A stretch of 33,899 nucleotides of DNA, taken from Polaromonas sp. GTDB taxonomy: Bacteria; Pseudomonadota; Gammaproteobacteria; Burkholderiales; Burkholderiaceae_C. Positions within the stretch are counted from its first letter, which is position 1, and each line of letters starts with the position of its first letter. The DNA lies in the NCBI GenBank assembly GCA_013824015.1, contig PNNC01000163.1, forward strand, positions 1 through 33,899, read 5' to 3'. Both the position numbers and the translations under genes were made by a program. Under the pieces are notes generated by a model. It was not told the DNA's origin. It saw only the letters and a program-made list of their open reading frames with translations, and ran no database searches. Positions 7,899 through 15,705 of this stretch are shown here, in pieces.

Positions 7899-8951
7899 TC
7901 AGGCCTTGGTGGTCTTGCTGTGTTTTTCGATCAGGCTGCGTGCGGTGTCCAGCAGTTTCTTGCCGTCGAAGCCGCGCTTGTTCATGTCTTCCACCCACTC
8001 GACTTCCACCGTGCGCGACTTGCGGCGGAATTCCTGCGCTTCCACCGGGCTGACGGTATAAATCGTGTTGCCGCGGTCACTGGCGCTCTTGCGGCCGTTG
8101 GCGTCGTTGCCCTGCTGAACCTTGCCGAGCCAGGCAGACGTTGCCATGCCGGAGTTGTTGTCGATGACTTTTTTCAGGTCGGGCGCGAGGGAGTTGTATT
8201 TGGCCTTGTTCATCGCCATGACAAACGTCGTGGTGTACAGGCTGCCGCCCGCGGGATCAAATTCGGCATGGAACTTGGTGAGCTCATTGACCTTCACCGA
8301 AGGCACCACTTCCCAGGGAATCACGCAGCCTGTGATGGTGCCTTTGCTCAGCGCATCGGTGATGGCGGGCAGCGGCATGCCGACCGGCGTGGCGCCGAGG
8401 ATACCCATCAGCTTGGTCACCTGGCGTGTCGGTGCGCGCATCTTCTGGCCACGCATGTCGGCGATCGAGCGCACGGGCTTGTCCATCGTGTGAATGACCC
8501 CGGGGCCGTGAACATGAAGGGCCAGCACCTGTGTTTCCTTGAACTCGTCCGGCGCCATGGTCTGCACATATTCCCAGTAGGCCTTGGAGGTTGCCTCGGC
8601 ATTGGACATCATGAAGGGCAGTTCAAACGCCTCGACACGCGGGAAACGGTTGGCTGTGTTGCCCGGCAAGGTCCACACCACGTCAACCACACCGTCCCTG
8701 GCCTGGTCGTACAGCTGGGCCGGCGTGCCGCCGAGTTGCATGGCCGGGTAGGCCTCGAATTTGATGCGACCGCCGGATTCCTTCTCGACCTTGTCCATCC
8801 AGGGCTTGTGCATCCCCAGCCAGACGTTGGAGGCAGGCGCCATGAAGGTGTGGAACTTCAGGGTGACGGCCTGTTGCGCCAGGCCCGACAGGGCAGGGGC
8901 GCCCAGGGCGGCGGCCGCGCCGGTTTTGAGAAGTGTGCGTCGCTGAATCAT
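7899..8951 (-). CDS. TRAP transporter substrate-binding protein, DctP family
   Basis: The 350-residue periplasmic receptor has an N-terminal Tat-like signal (QRRTLLKTGAAAALGAPALSGLAQQ, residues 3-27). The DctP fold follows (LKFHTFMAPASNVWLGMHKPWMDKVEKESGGRIKFE; RSIADMRGQKMRAPTRQVTKLM). TRAP receptors bind organic acids and hand them to DctQM permeases; no dctQ or dctM gene lies nearby, so it is an orphan that must use a permease encoded elsewhere. It is the last gene of the gentisate-type cluster and may bring in the aromatic acid. ATG 8951 starts a normal signal peptide. Confidence 0.9.
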   Translation of the reverse strand: MIQRRTLLKTGAAAALGAPALSGLAQQAVTLKFHTFMAPASNVWLGMHKPWMDKVEKESGGRIKFEAYPAMQLGGTPAQLYDQARDGVVDVVWTLPGNTANRFPRVEAFELPFMMSNAEATSKAYWEYVQTMAPDEFKETQVLALHVHGPGVIHTMDKPVRSIADMRGQKMRAPTRQVTKLMGILGATPVGMPLPAITDALSKGTITGCVIPWEVVPSVKVNELTKFHAEFDPAGGSLYTTTFVMAMNKAKYNSLAPDLKKVIDNNSGMATSAWLGKVQQGNDANGRKSASDRGNTIYTVSPVEAQEFRRKSRTVEVEWVEDMNKRGFDGKKLLDTARSLIEKHSKTTKA

Positions 8952-9052
8952 GAAAGGGTCTCCGATAAATGTTTCTTGAAGGTAATGGAAGAAGGACAGC
9001 TTGAGAACCCGTGCTTGCCCTGATGAAGAGGCGTCAAGCCGCTACTTTACAA

Positions 9053-9083
9053 GCCCGGGTGCTGCGCACGGCGTCACCCGGGC
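9053..9083 (-). terminator. Strong hairpin after the FAH gene (possible terminator or mRNA stabiliser)
   Basis: GCCCGGGTG (9053-9061) and CACCCGGGC (9075-9083) form a 9-bp GC-rich stem with a 13-base loop, 6 bases past the FAH stop. The minus-strand sequence beyond it lacks a proper T-run, so it may only partly terminate before the dctP-like gene. Confidence 0.4.
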
Positions 9084-9088
9084 CCGCT

Positions 9089-9784
9089 TCACGCCACCTT
9101 GACGGTCAGGGTGCCCAGGCCCTTGACTTCACCGACCATGGTGTCGCCCGAGACCACGGCGGCCACGCCTTCAGGGGTGCCTGTGTAGATCAGGTCGCCG
9201 GGCTGCAGTTCCCAGGCCACGGACAGGTGCTCGATGGTTTCTGCCAAGTTCCAGATCAGCTTGCTGACGGAGCTGCGCTGGCGGTCCTTGCCGTTGACCT
9301 GCAGCCAGATCTCGGCGTTGGCGACATCACCCGCCTGGTCGGCCGGTGTGATCGGGCCGATCGGCGCCGAATGGTCGTAGGCCTTGCCGATGCACCAGGG
9401 GCGGCCCTGTTTTTTCATCTCGCCCTGCAGGTCGCGCCGCGTCATGTCCAGACCGACGGCGTAACCGAAGATGTGCTTGAGTGCGTCGGCGGCCTTGATG
9501 TTCTTGCCGCCGGTGCCGATGGCTGCCACCAGTTCAATTTCGTGGTGCAGGTTGCTGGTGAGGGACGGGTAGGGGATCACACCGGTCTGCCCCGCTTCGA
9601 CGACCACCACCGCATCTGCCGGCTTGAGAAAGAAAAATGGCGGCTCGCGGCCGGTGAAACCCATTTCCTTGGCGTGTTCCTCGTAGTTGCGGCCCACGCA
9701 ATAAACGCGGTGTACCGGGAAACGGTCCTGGGTACCCATCACGGGTACCGACACCAGCGGCGGCGGGGGAAATACAAAGCTCAT
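9089..9784 (-). CDS. Fumarylacetoacetate hydrolase family protein, probably fumarylpyruvate hydrolase
   Basis: The 231-residue protein has the FAH fold: VHRVYCVGRNYEEHAKEMG, FFFLKPADAVV, the metal-binding HHEIELVAAIG region, and GVAAVVSGDTMVGEVKGLG near the end. The family hydrolyses C-C bonds of acylpyruvates or diketo acids. Next to a gentisate dioxygenase the expected substrate is fumarylpyruvate, giving fumarate and pyruvate. Its ATG overlaps the dioxygenase stop by four bases (ATGA, 9781-9784), a sign of translational coupling. FAH-family isomerases and decarboxylases look similar, so the specific reaction rests on context. Confidence 0.88.
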   Translation of the reverse strand: MSFVFPPPPLVSVPVMGTQDRFPVHRVYCVGRNYEEHAKEMGFTGREPPFFFLKPADAVVVVEAGQTGVIPYPSLTSNLHHEIELVAAIGTGGKNIKAADALKHIFGYAVGLDMTRRDLQGEMKKQGRPWCIGKAYDHSAPIGPITPADQAGDVANAEIWLQVNGKDRQRSSVSKLIWNLAETIEHLSVAWELQPGDLIYTGTPEGVAAVVSGDTMVGEVKGLGTLTVKVA

Positions 9785-10848
9785 GACAACCTCTCTTCTC
9801 TGTGTATGCCCAGGGCCTGATGCACCGGACGGTCTGAAAAACTGAACAGCACGCAGCCGGACGCCGAGCGCAGGCTGGCCGTGTGCCAGGATGGAATCAC
9901 AAAATGGTCACGCGGGCCGAATTCGAACACCTGCTGCACGTCGCCATGAGCGACGGTCACGCTGCCATGGCCCTCGACCACGCTGAAGACTGCGCCGTCG
10001 GTCTGGCGCCAGGCCTTGCCCTCAAAACCGGCGGGCAGGCGCTGCATGAAGGTGGCCATGGTCGGCATCGGCGAGCCGCCGGTGGCCGGGTTCACATAAC
10101 GCAGCTTCACGCCGTCCCAGTCGTCCACCGGCGCCTGGCGCTCCAGCGTATGCAGCGCCTCGCGGGTGCGTGCGTAGGGGTAGCTGAAGATGGGGGAGGT
10201 CTGGCCGAAAGGCGCGTCGTAACGCACCGGCAACATGTTGGCGCCGTAGCGCTGGTAACTGGTGCCTTCGGCTTTGCTTACCGGCTGTGAGCGTTCGCTG
10301 TGGTTTTCCGCGAAACCCGCATCAAAAAACCGCAGCATGGGGATGTCCAGCCCATCGAGCCAGACCACCGGCTCGGCATGGTCCAGCGCGGCTTCGTGGC
10401 CGTGGTCGTGCCAGGTCCAGCTCGGTGTGATGATGAAGTCGCCCGGCGCCATGGTCGTGCGTTCGCCGTCGACGGCGGTGTAGGCGCCTTGGCCCTCGAC
10501 CACAAAACGCAGCGCGCTCTGGGTGTGGCGGTGGCTGGGCGCGACCTCGCCCGGAAGAATCAGTTGCAGGCCGGCATACAGCGACTGGGTGATCGCCGAT
10601 TGTCCCGGCAGGCCCGGGTTTTCCAGGATCAATACACGGCGCACCGCCTCCTCGGCGGTGATCAGCCGGCCGGCCTCCATCAGCCAGGGGCGCACCCGGT
10701 CATAGGCCCAGAACGCCGGCACGCAGGGCGTGGACGGCTGTTGCGGCACCAGGGCGTGCAGCACTTCCCACAAGGGCGTCAGGTGCTGGGCGCGGATGGC
10801 GTCATAAAACGCCTTGCGCGCACTGCCGGGAGGTGGGGTCATGTCCAT
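9781..10848 (-). CDS. Gentisate 1,2-dioxygenase (bicupin ring-cleavage enzyme)
   Basis: The 355-residue bicupin carries the N-terminal cupin iron ligands H106-x-H108 (APSHRHTQSALRFVVEG) and H147 (TWHDHGHE), and a second cupin domain without an obvious metal site (FVIPSWHTASLRSAS). Gentisate dioxygenase opens gentisate between C1 and C2 to maleylpyruvate. ATG 10848 was preferred to an in-frame TTG three bases further because GGAGA lies five bases upstream of it. It is 15 bases downstream of the FAD-dependent oxidoreductase gene and overlaps the FAH gene. Related bicupins cleave 5-aminosalicylate, salicylate or 1-hydroxy-2-naphthoate, so the substrate is not certain. Confidence 0.9.
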   Translation of the reverse strand: MDMTPPPGSARKAFYDAIRAQHLTPLWEVLHALVPQQPSTPCVPAFWAYDRVRPWLMEAGRLITAEEAVRRVLILENPGLPGQSAITQSLYAGLQLILPGEVAPSHRHTQSALRFVVEGQGAYTAVDGERTTMAPGDFIITPSWTWHDHGHEAALDHAEPVVWLDGLDIPMLRFFDAGFAENHSERSQPVSKAEGTSYQRYGANMLPVRYDAPFGQTSPIFSYPYARTREALHTLERQAPVDDWDGVKLRYVNPATGGSPMPTMATFMQRLPAGFEGKAWRQTDGAVFSVVEGHGSVTVAHGDVQQVFEFGPRDHFVIPSWHTASLRSASGCVLFSFSDRPVHQALGIHREERLS

Positions 10849-10863
10849 CAACGTCTCCGTGTT

Positions 10864-12228
10864 TCAGCGGTCGAAGAAAACGCCGTCCTGCGACAGTTGC
10901 TGCTGCAGCAAGGCGACGTCGATATCGGGGAAGGCCTGGCCACTTGCCAGCAGGGCCGCGGCGGTGCCCGCTGCCTGGCCCATCACAAAACAGCCGCCGC
11001 TGGCGCGTGCGGCCGACTGGCCTTCGTGGGTCATGGACGCACAGCGCCCCGCGACCAGCAGGTTGGGTACCACCTTGTTGGTCAGCATGCGCCAGGGCAG
11101 GTCGTTGTAGGCGCGTTGTTCATCGCGCGGGAAGCCCCAGCTGATGGCGCCGTCGACATGCATTTCCATCGGCCAGGCATTGATGCCGATGCTGTCGTCA
11201 AAACGTGCGGACGACAGGATGTCCTCGCCGGTGAGGGCATAGTGACCGAGGATGCGCCGCGTCTCGCGGATGCCGACCTGCGGCGCGATATCAACGATCG
11301 CGGATTGCTCGAAGCCGGGCACCTCGTTTTTCAGGAAGCGGAAGTACTCCGTGATCTGGCGACGGCCTTCGAGTTCGCCCTCGCTGAGTTGGCGTGCATC
11401 GGTGGCGTCCATGGCCATGCCAGCGGCGTTGCGGATCTGCGTGACATTGGCGCGCCATTCAGCCGGATTCTTGTTGGGTCGCAGGATCGCGCCCTTGCGC
11501 GGAAACCGGTAACGACCCGGCTGGCGCAACTCGCTGTCGTCCATGAGTTGGTTGATCGCACTGAACTCGCCCACCGCAGCCAGCGCGCGCGGTGCGTCGA
11601 CATGGCCGACGCGGAACATGGTGGTGGGAAACAGGGCACTGCCGTGGCCGTCACCCAGCTCAAAAGGCACACCGGCGAAATGCGCCACGTCGGCGTCGCC
11701 GGAACAGTCGATAAAACATGGCGCGCGAATCGCCTGGCGGCCGGACTTGGTCTCCACCACCAGCGCGGCGATGGACGGACCGTCCGTCACCACGGCCGCC
11801 GCCCAGGCATGAAACAGCAACTGCACGCCAGCCGACAGCAGCAACTGGTCGGCAGCGCACTTGTAGGCCGACACATCGTAGGAGCGCACGCGGATGCGCC
11901 CCAGCATGCCGTCCTGGGGCTGGTTCAATCCGCCCAGGACCTCAATACGTTCCAGCAGGTCGTCGACCACGCCGTGCACCACTTGCTGCATCGCGCCGTT
12001 CTTGCGGCCATACAGCCCCGCGAAATTGGTGACGCCACCCGCCGTGCCCATGCCGCCCAGAAAACCGTAACGCTCCACCAGCAGCGTGCGCGCGCCGCGC
12101 CGCGCCGCACTGACACTGGCTGCCAGCCCGGCCGGCCCGCCGCCAATCACGACAACATCGAACTCGCCATACACAGGGAGCGCGCGTGCGGGCTCGGTAA
12201 CAGTGTTCGTATTGATGGAGGAGGGCAT
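10864..12228 (-). CDS. FAD-dependent oxidoreductase of the FAD_oxidored type, function unknown
   Basis: The 454-residue protein has an N-terminal Rossmann FAD site (FDVVVIGGGPAGLAASVSAARRGARTLLVE, residues about 24-52), then FLGGMGTAGGVTNFAGLYG and FIDCSGDADVAHFAGVPFE. These features place it in the FAD-dependent oxidoreductase family that also contains HdrA-like and xanthan-lyase-associated proteins. No signal peptide is evident. It lies between the tctC gene (34 bases upstream) and gentisate dioxygenase (15 bases downstream), so it is cotranscribed with the aromatic pathway. No standard gentisate step needs it. It may oxidise or reduce the starting compound; this is inference. Confidence 0.8.
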   Translation of the reverse strand: MPSSINTNTVTEPARALPVYGEFDVVVIGGGPAGLAASVSAARRGARTLLVERYGFLGGMGTAGGVTNFAGLYGRKNGAMQQVVHGVVDDLLERIEVLGGLNQPQDGMLGRIRVRSYDVSAYKCAADQLLLSAGVQLLFHAWAAAVVTDGPSIAALVVETKSGRQAIRAPCFIDCSGDADVAHFAGVPFELGDGHGSALFPTTMFRVGHVDAPRALAAVGEFSAINQLMDDSELRQPGRYRFPRKGAILRPNKNPAEWRANVTQIRNAAGMAMDATDARQLSEGELEGRRQITEYFRFLKNEVPGFEQSAIVDIAPQVGIRETRRILGHYALTGEDILSSARFDDSIGINAWPMEMHVDGAISWGFPRDEQRAYNDLPWRMLTNKVVPNLLVAGRCASMTHEGQSAARASGGCFVMGQAAGTAAALLASGQAFPDIDVALLQQQLSQDGVFFDR

Positions 12229-12262
12229 GGGGATTTACAGACCGCGCGACAGCATGAATGTC

Positions 12263-13270
12263 TTATTCGATTTTGATGCCGCGCATCGTGATGATGCCGC
12301 CCATGATGGCGGTTTCATTGCGGATGCGGCTGGTCAGGCCCTCGGGCGAGGTACCCACGGCCTGCCAGCCCTGGTTGAACAGTTTCTGGCGCGTGTCGTT
12401 GTCGCGGATGATGCGCGGCACTTCCTGGGCCAGGCGGGTCTGCGCCGCCTTGGACAAGCGGGCCGGGCCTACCAGCGCGGTCCAGACCTCGAGGTTGAAG
12501 TTGCGCACTTCGGCATCGGACAACGGGGGGATTTCAGTGGCCAGGGCGCTGCGTCCGCTGGTCAGGCCGATGGCCTTGAGCTTGCCTGCCTTGATCTGCG
12601 GCAAGGCGATGCCCGGTGGCACCAGCGCCATCTGGATCTGGCCACCCAGCAGCGCGGTGACGACTTGCGGGTTGCCCTGGTAAGGCACGTGCACGGCAGC
12701 GAGGTTGCCGGCGGTGGACTTGAGCAGCTCCATGCCCAGGTGGCCGACCGAGCCGTTGCCGACCGAGCCGTAGTTCCACTTGTCGCCGCCATTGCGGGCA
12801 GCCAGGAAAAAATCACGGCCGGACGGCTGGTTCATCGGTGCGACCAGCACCAGCGGTGCCGTGGTCAGCAGCGAGATCGGTGTGAAATCTTTGGCCGGGT
12901 CATACGGCAGTTTGCTGTACAGCATCTTGGCCGAGGTCAGGTTGCCGTTGATCACGACGGCCAGCGTGTGGTCGTCCGTCGCCTTGGCCGCCAGATCGGC
13001 TGCAATGTTGCCCGATGCACCGGGCCGGTTTTCAACAATGACCGGCTGGCCGAGGGCGCGCGACAGCGGCTCGGCCAGCGTACGTGCGGCCATGTCCGGC
13101 GTGGAACCGCCGGGGAAACCCACCAGCAGCTTCACCGGACGCGTCGGCCAGGCGGCGGTTGCGGCGGCGGCCTCTTTGGTCGCCGGTTTTTTCGGGGTGT
13201 TCTGGGCTGCAGCCATCATCGGCAGAGCGAGTGCTGCTATCAAAAGCGTAGTGCGTTTGGACAAATTCAT
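12263..13270 (-). CDS. Tripartite tricarboxylate transporter-type receptor (Bug/TctC family)
   Basis: The 335-residue periplasmic binding protein starts MNLSKRTTLLIAALALPMMAAAQ, a Sec signal peptide. It contains WPTRPVKLLVGFPGGSTPDMAARTLAEPLSRALGQPVIVENRPGASGNIAADLAAKA, the hallmark of the family. ATG 13270 is preceded by GGAGGAT five bases upstream, so longer N-terminal extensions are rejected. Bug proteins are massively expanded in Bordetella and Comamonadaceae and mostly lack linked tctAB, as here. It lies between the flavin hydroxylase and the FAD-dependent oxidoreductase and probably binds the aromatic acid degraded by the cluster. Confidence 0.93.
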   Translation of the reverse strand: MNLSKRTTLLIAALALPMMAAAQNTPKKPATKEAAAATAAWPTRPVKLLVGFPGGSTPDMAARTLAEPLSRALGQPVIVENRPGASGNIAADLAAKATDDHTLAVVINGNLTSAKMLYSKLPYDPAKDFTPISLLTTAPLVLVAPMNQPSGRDFFLAARNGGDKWNYGSVGNGSVGHLGMELLKSTAGNLAAVHVPYQGNPQVVTALLGGQIQMALVPPGIALPQIKAGKLKAIGLTSGRSALATEIPPLSDAEVRNFNLEVWTALVGPARLSKAAQTRLAQEVPRIIRDNDTRQKLFNQGWQAVGTSPEGLTSRIRNETAIMGGIITMRGIKIE

Positions 13271-13295
13271 GCGATCCTCCAGTTTTGAAAGGGCT

Positions 13296-14489
13296 CTATT
13301 TGAACAGCTTTGCTGGCTCGATCCCGTCGTACATCCACTGCAAACCTGCAAAACCGGCGCTTTCTTTTCCGCTCTGAAACAACTGGTTACGCAACTCGCG
13401 CTGCACGCCGGCTGCATGGTAAATATCGCCATAAAAGCGTGCGGTCAATTGCACCCGTCCGGTGCGCAGGTAACGCGCCTGCTGGTATTTCTGGAAGGCC
13501 TGGGCGACATCCCCGTGTGTGGACCGCAGCGCCTCGCGCAACACCACCGCATCCTCGATCGCCTGGCCCGCGCCTTGCGCCAGGTACTGCAGCATGGGGT
13601 GGGCTGCGTCGCCCAGCAGCGTGACACGCCGGTCGGTCCAGTTCTTCACCGGCTCCCGGTCGCACAACACCCACATCTTCCAGGTCTCGATTTTCCCGAG
13701 CAGTTCCTGCACCTGCGGGCAGGCCTGGGCGAAACGTTCATTGAGTTCACCCGTGTCGCCGAAGGTGTTCCAGCCCTCGTCGTATTTGTTGCTGTGGAAC
13801 ACCGCCACCAGGTTGAACAGCTCGCCGCGGCGCAGCGGGTAGTGCACCAGGTGGGTTTTCTCGCCGCCCCAGAGCAGGACGTCGTCGCTCCACAAATGTG
13901 CCGGCACGTCTTCCCGTTTGAGCACGGCGCGGTAGGCGATGTGGCCGGACACCCGGGGCTTGCCGTCGCCCACCACGGCTTCGCGCACCTTGCTCCAGAT
14001 GCCGTCGGCGCCGATCAGCGCCGCGCCCTCTATCACTTCACCGCCGCTCAAATGGACCCGCACGCCGCTGCCGGATTGATCGAAGGATTCGAGCTTCGCG
14101 CTGGTGCGCAGTGTCACGTTCTCCTGCGCCGCACACGCCTCCAGGAACACCTGGTGCAAGTCGGCGCGGTAAATCACGCCATACGGGAAGCCATAGGTCG
14201 CGCGCGCCATGTCGCCGAGCGGCACGCGGACAATTTTTTCACCGGTGCAGACATCGTTCATGCCCAGGCCGGGCGGGAAGAAGGACACCTTGCTGACCAC
14301 GTCGGTCAGGCCCAGCCAGGCGAACATGCGGAAGATGTTGGGACCGAGCTGGATCCCGGCGCCGATTTCTCCGAAGCTGGCCGCCTGCTCCAGCACCGTT
14401 ACCGGGTGGCCGTCGCGCGCGAGCACCAGCGCGGTGGCCAGGCCGCCAATGCCGCCGCCGGCGATGAGGATGGGAAGAGGGGATGTCAC
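13296..14489 (-). CDS. Flavin-dependent aromatic hydroxylase, 3-hydroxybenzoate 6-hydroxylase type
   Basis: The 397-residue group A flavin monooxygenase has GGGIGG near the N-terminus (residues 11-16), the second NAD(P)H/FAD motif GADGIW, and the FAD ribityl motif LLGDAAHPMLQYLAQGAGQAIEDA. The features EIGAGIQLGPN and YGVIYRADLHQVFL resemble 3-hydroxybenzoate 6-hydroxylases, which make gentisate using NADH and oxygen. Salicylate 1-hydroxylase is the main alternative, but a gentisate dioxygenase rather than a catechol gene downstream favours the 6-hydroxylase. The start is GTG 14489 with a poor ribosome-binding site. It is the first gene of the minus-strand cluster, divergent to marR across an operator-like palindrome. 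Confidence 0.88.
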   Translation of the reverse strand: MTSPLPILIAGGGIGGLATALVLARDGHPVTVLEQAASFGEIGAGIQLGPNIFRMFAWLGLTDVVSKVSFFPPGLGMNDVCTGEKIVRVPLGDMARATYGFPYGVIYRADLHQVFLEACAAQENVTLRTSAKLESFDQSGSGVRVHLSGGEVIEGAALIGADGIWSKVREAVVGDGKPRVSGHIAYRAVLKREDVPAHLWSDDVLLWGGEKTHLVHYPLRRGELFNLVAVFHSNKYDEGWNTFGDTGELNERFAQACPQVQELLGKIETWKMWVLCDREPVKNWTDRRVTLLGDAAHPMLQYLAQGAGQAIEDAVVLREALRSTHGDVAQAFQKYQQARYLRTGRVQLTARFYGDIYHAAGVQRELRNQLFQSGKESAGFAGLQWMYDGIEPAKLFK

Positions 14490-14509
14490 GAAGGTGCGCT
14501 GCGGGTAGG

Positions 14510-14538
14510 TTGGACTTGATGATAAGTATACTTATCAT
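14510..14538 (+). promoter_or_regulatory. marR promoter with overlapping 20-bp perfect palindrome (MarR operator)
   Basis: ATGATAAGTATACTTATCAT (14519-14538) is a perfect 20-bp palindrome in the 88-base divergent space. A good sigma-70 promoter for marR overlaps it: TTGGAC (14510-14515), 17 bases, TATCAT (14533-14538). A repressor bound there would block marR and could also block the divergent hydroxylase promoter. Confidence 0.8.
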
Positions 14539-14577
14539 TAGCCTGTACGGTAGATACCCTAGCGTTAAACTCCGGCC

Positions 14578-15018
14578 ATGGCTAAAAGTTTCAATTTCGG
14601 CGAAGCGCCCGGGCATCAGATCCGGCGTGCCCATCAGTTGTCGATTGCGCTGTTCATGGAGGAAACCGCCGGCTTTGACGTCACGCCGGTGCAGTTCGCG
14701 ATCCTGAACGCCCTGATGGACGATCCCGGGGAGGACCAGATCACGCTGGCGGGCCGGGTGGCTTTTGACGCCGCCACTTCAGGTTCGGTGATCGGGCGAC
14801 TCGAAGCCAAGGGCTGGGTGCGGCGTGAGGCCGACCCCGCCGACAGGCGCCGCAAGCTGCTGTGGGTCACACCGGAAGGCCAGCAGGTCGCGCTACAGAT
14901 GAAACGGGCTGTCAGCCGGGTGCAGACGCGGCTGCTGGGCCCGCTCAGCGCGGCCGAGCGCCAGCAGTTCGGGACGCTGCTGGGCAAGCTGATTGCCGGT
15001 CATGAAAACATGGCCTGA
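14578..15018 (+). CDS. MarR-family transcriptional regulator of the gentisate-type cluster
   Basis: The 146-residue winged-helix protein has the MarR order: N-terminal dimer helices (HQIRRAHQLSIALFMEETAG), a recognition helix in FDAATSGSVIGRLEAKGWVRREADPADRRRKLLWVTPEG (wing DxRxR-like: DRRRK), and a C-terminal dimer helix. MarR proteins often repress aromatic catabolic operons and release DNA on binding phenolic ligands. It is divergent to the flavin hydroxylase and shares the 20-bp palindrome with it, so it likely represses that cluster and itself. It converges with the ABM gene, with 16 bases between the stops. Confidence 0.93.
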   Translation: MAKSFNFGEAPGHQIRRAHQLSIALFMEETAGFDVTPVQFAILNALMDDPGEDQITLAGRVAFDAATSGSVIGRLEAKGWVRREADPADRRRKLLWVTPEGQQVALQMKRAVSRVQTRLLGPLSAAERQQFGTLLGKLIAGHENMA

Positions 15019-15034
15019 GCCAGGCCCGGCCGCT

Positions 15035-15340
15035 TCAGCCGCCTGATTTGGCCAGCAGCGTGAAGTGCTCCACCACCGGCGGCGCGGCAAAAAACGGCCC
15101 GACGATGGCGCGCCACTGCGCAAACGCGGGCGACTCGCGAAAACCGACGGTATGGTCCTCCAGCTTTTCCCAGAAAATCTGCAGGATGTAGCGTTCCGGG
15201 TTCTCGATACCCTTGTTGACCTTGAATCCCTGAAACCCCCTGGCGCCACTGATCACGGTGCTGAGGCCGCGCTGGATGGCCTCATCAAAAGCGGCTTGCT
15301 GGCCGGGAGCAATGCGGATGTCGGCGAGTTCGAGAATCAT
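15035..15340 (-). CDS. Antibiotic biosynthesis monooxygenase (ABM) fold protein
   Basis: The 101-residue protein (MILELADIRIAPGQQAAFDEAI ... FQGFKVNKGIENPERYILQIFWEKLEDH) is a single ABM dimeric alpha/beta-barrel domain. Members include small cofactor-free monooxygenases, heme-degrading enzymes and many accessory proteins of unknown role. AAAGGA is well placed before ATG 15340, and the gene begins 27 bases after the ferredoxin stop. It is the last gene of the Rieske operon. It could act on a reactive quinone or dihydrodiol product, but that is a guess from context. Confidence 0.85.
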   Translation of the reverse strand: MILELADIRIAPGQQAAFDEAIQRGLSTVISGARGFQGFKVNKGIENPERYILQIFWEKLEDHTVGFRESPAFAQWRAIVGPFFAAPPVVEHFTLLAKSGG

Positions 15341-15367
15341 GGGTGTCCTTTGCTGGAAAAAAAGCCA

Positions 15368-15691
15368 TCAATACTGGCTGGCCGGTAACTCTACCGTCAA
15401 ACCGTCCAGCGCTGCACTCAGGATGATCTGGCAACTGAGCCGGCTGGCCGGTGTGGCGGGGGTCGCGGTGAAGGCCAGCATGGCGAGCTCCTCGCCGTCG
15501 GCGGCCGGCAGCAAGGCCGCAAACCGCGGGTCCACCATCACATGGCAGGTCGCGCAGGTCAGCATGCCGCCGCAATCGGCAGCGATGCCGCTGATGCCGG
15601 CGGCCACCGCCACCTCCATCACACTTTGGCCAATTTTGCCCTCAGCCCTTGTCGGCTCTGAGTCTGCAGCTATGAAATTAATAGTAATCAT
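15368..15691 (-). CDS. Adrenodoxin/putidaredoxin-type [2Fe-2S] ferredoxin
   Basis: The 107-residue protein has cluster ligands C40-x5-C46-x2-C49-x37-C87 (DCGGMLTCATCHVMV ... RLSCQI) and the typical C-terminal LDGLTVELPASQY. It probably carries electrons from an unlinked reductase to the Rieske oxygenase of the same operon. ATG 15691 follows the GS-like stop by 14 bases. Residues 3-17 (TINFIAADSEPTRAE) are encoded by a copy of the dispersed repeat seen at three other places in this window. The run still fits the first beta strand of the fold, so the gene appears intact. Confidence 0.9.
   Translation of the reverse strand: MITINFIAADSEPTRAEGKIGQSVMEVAVAAGISGIAADCGGMLTCATCHVMVDPRFAALLPAADGEELAMLAFTATPATPASRLSCQIILSAALDGLTVELPASQY
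15643..15685 (-). repeat. Dispersed repeat, copy B, inside the ferredoxin gene
   Basis: On the minus strand: ACTAT (one mismatch to GCTAT), 7 bases, ATAGCTG, 18 bases, GGGCTG. The spacings are identical to copies A, C and D. It lies in codons 3-17 of the ferredoxin. Confidence 0.75.
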
Positions 15692-15705
15692 GACAATCCC
15701 GGTGC

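Noticed and set aside
10300-12276. 658-codon plus-strand frame opposite the dioxygenase and FAD oxidoreductase genes
   Set aside because: It spans two real minus-strand genes and their junction and shows no domain; antisense artefact. The same applies to 7140-9023 and 23329-25194.
13271-13432. N-terminal extension of the TctC receptor
   Set aside because: It would bury the signal peptide; GGAGGAT before ATG 13270 marks the true start.
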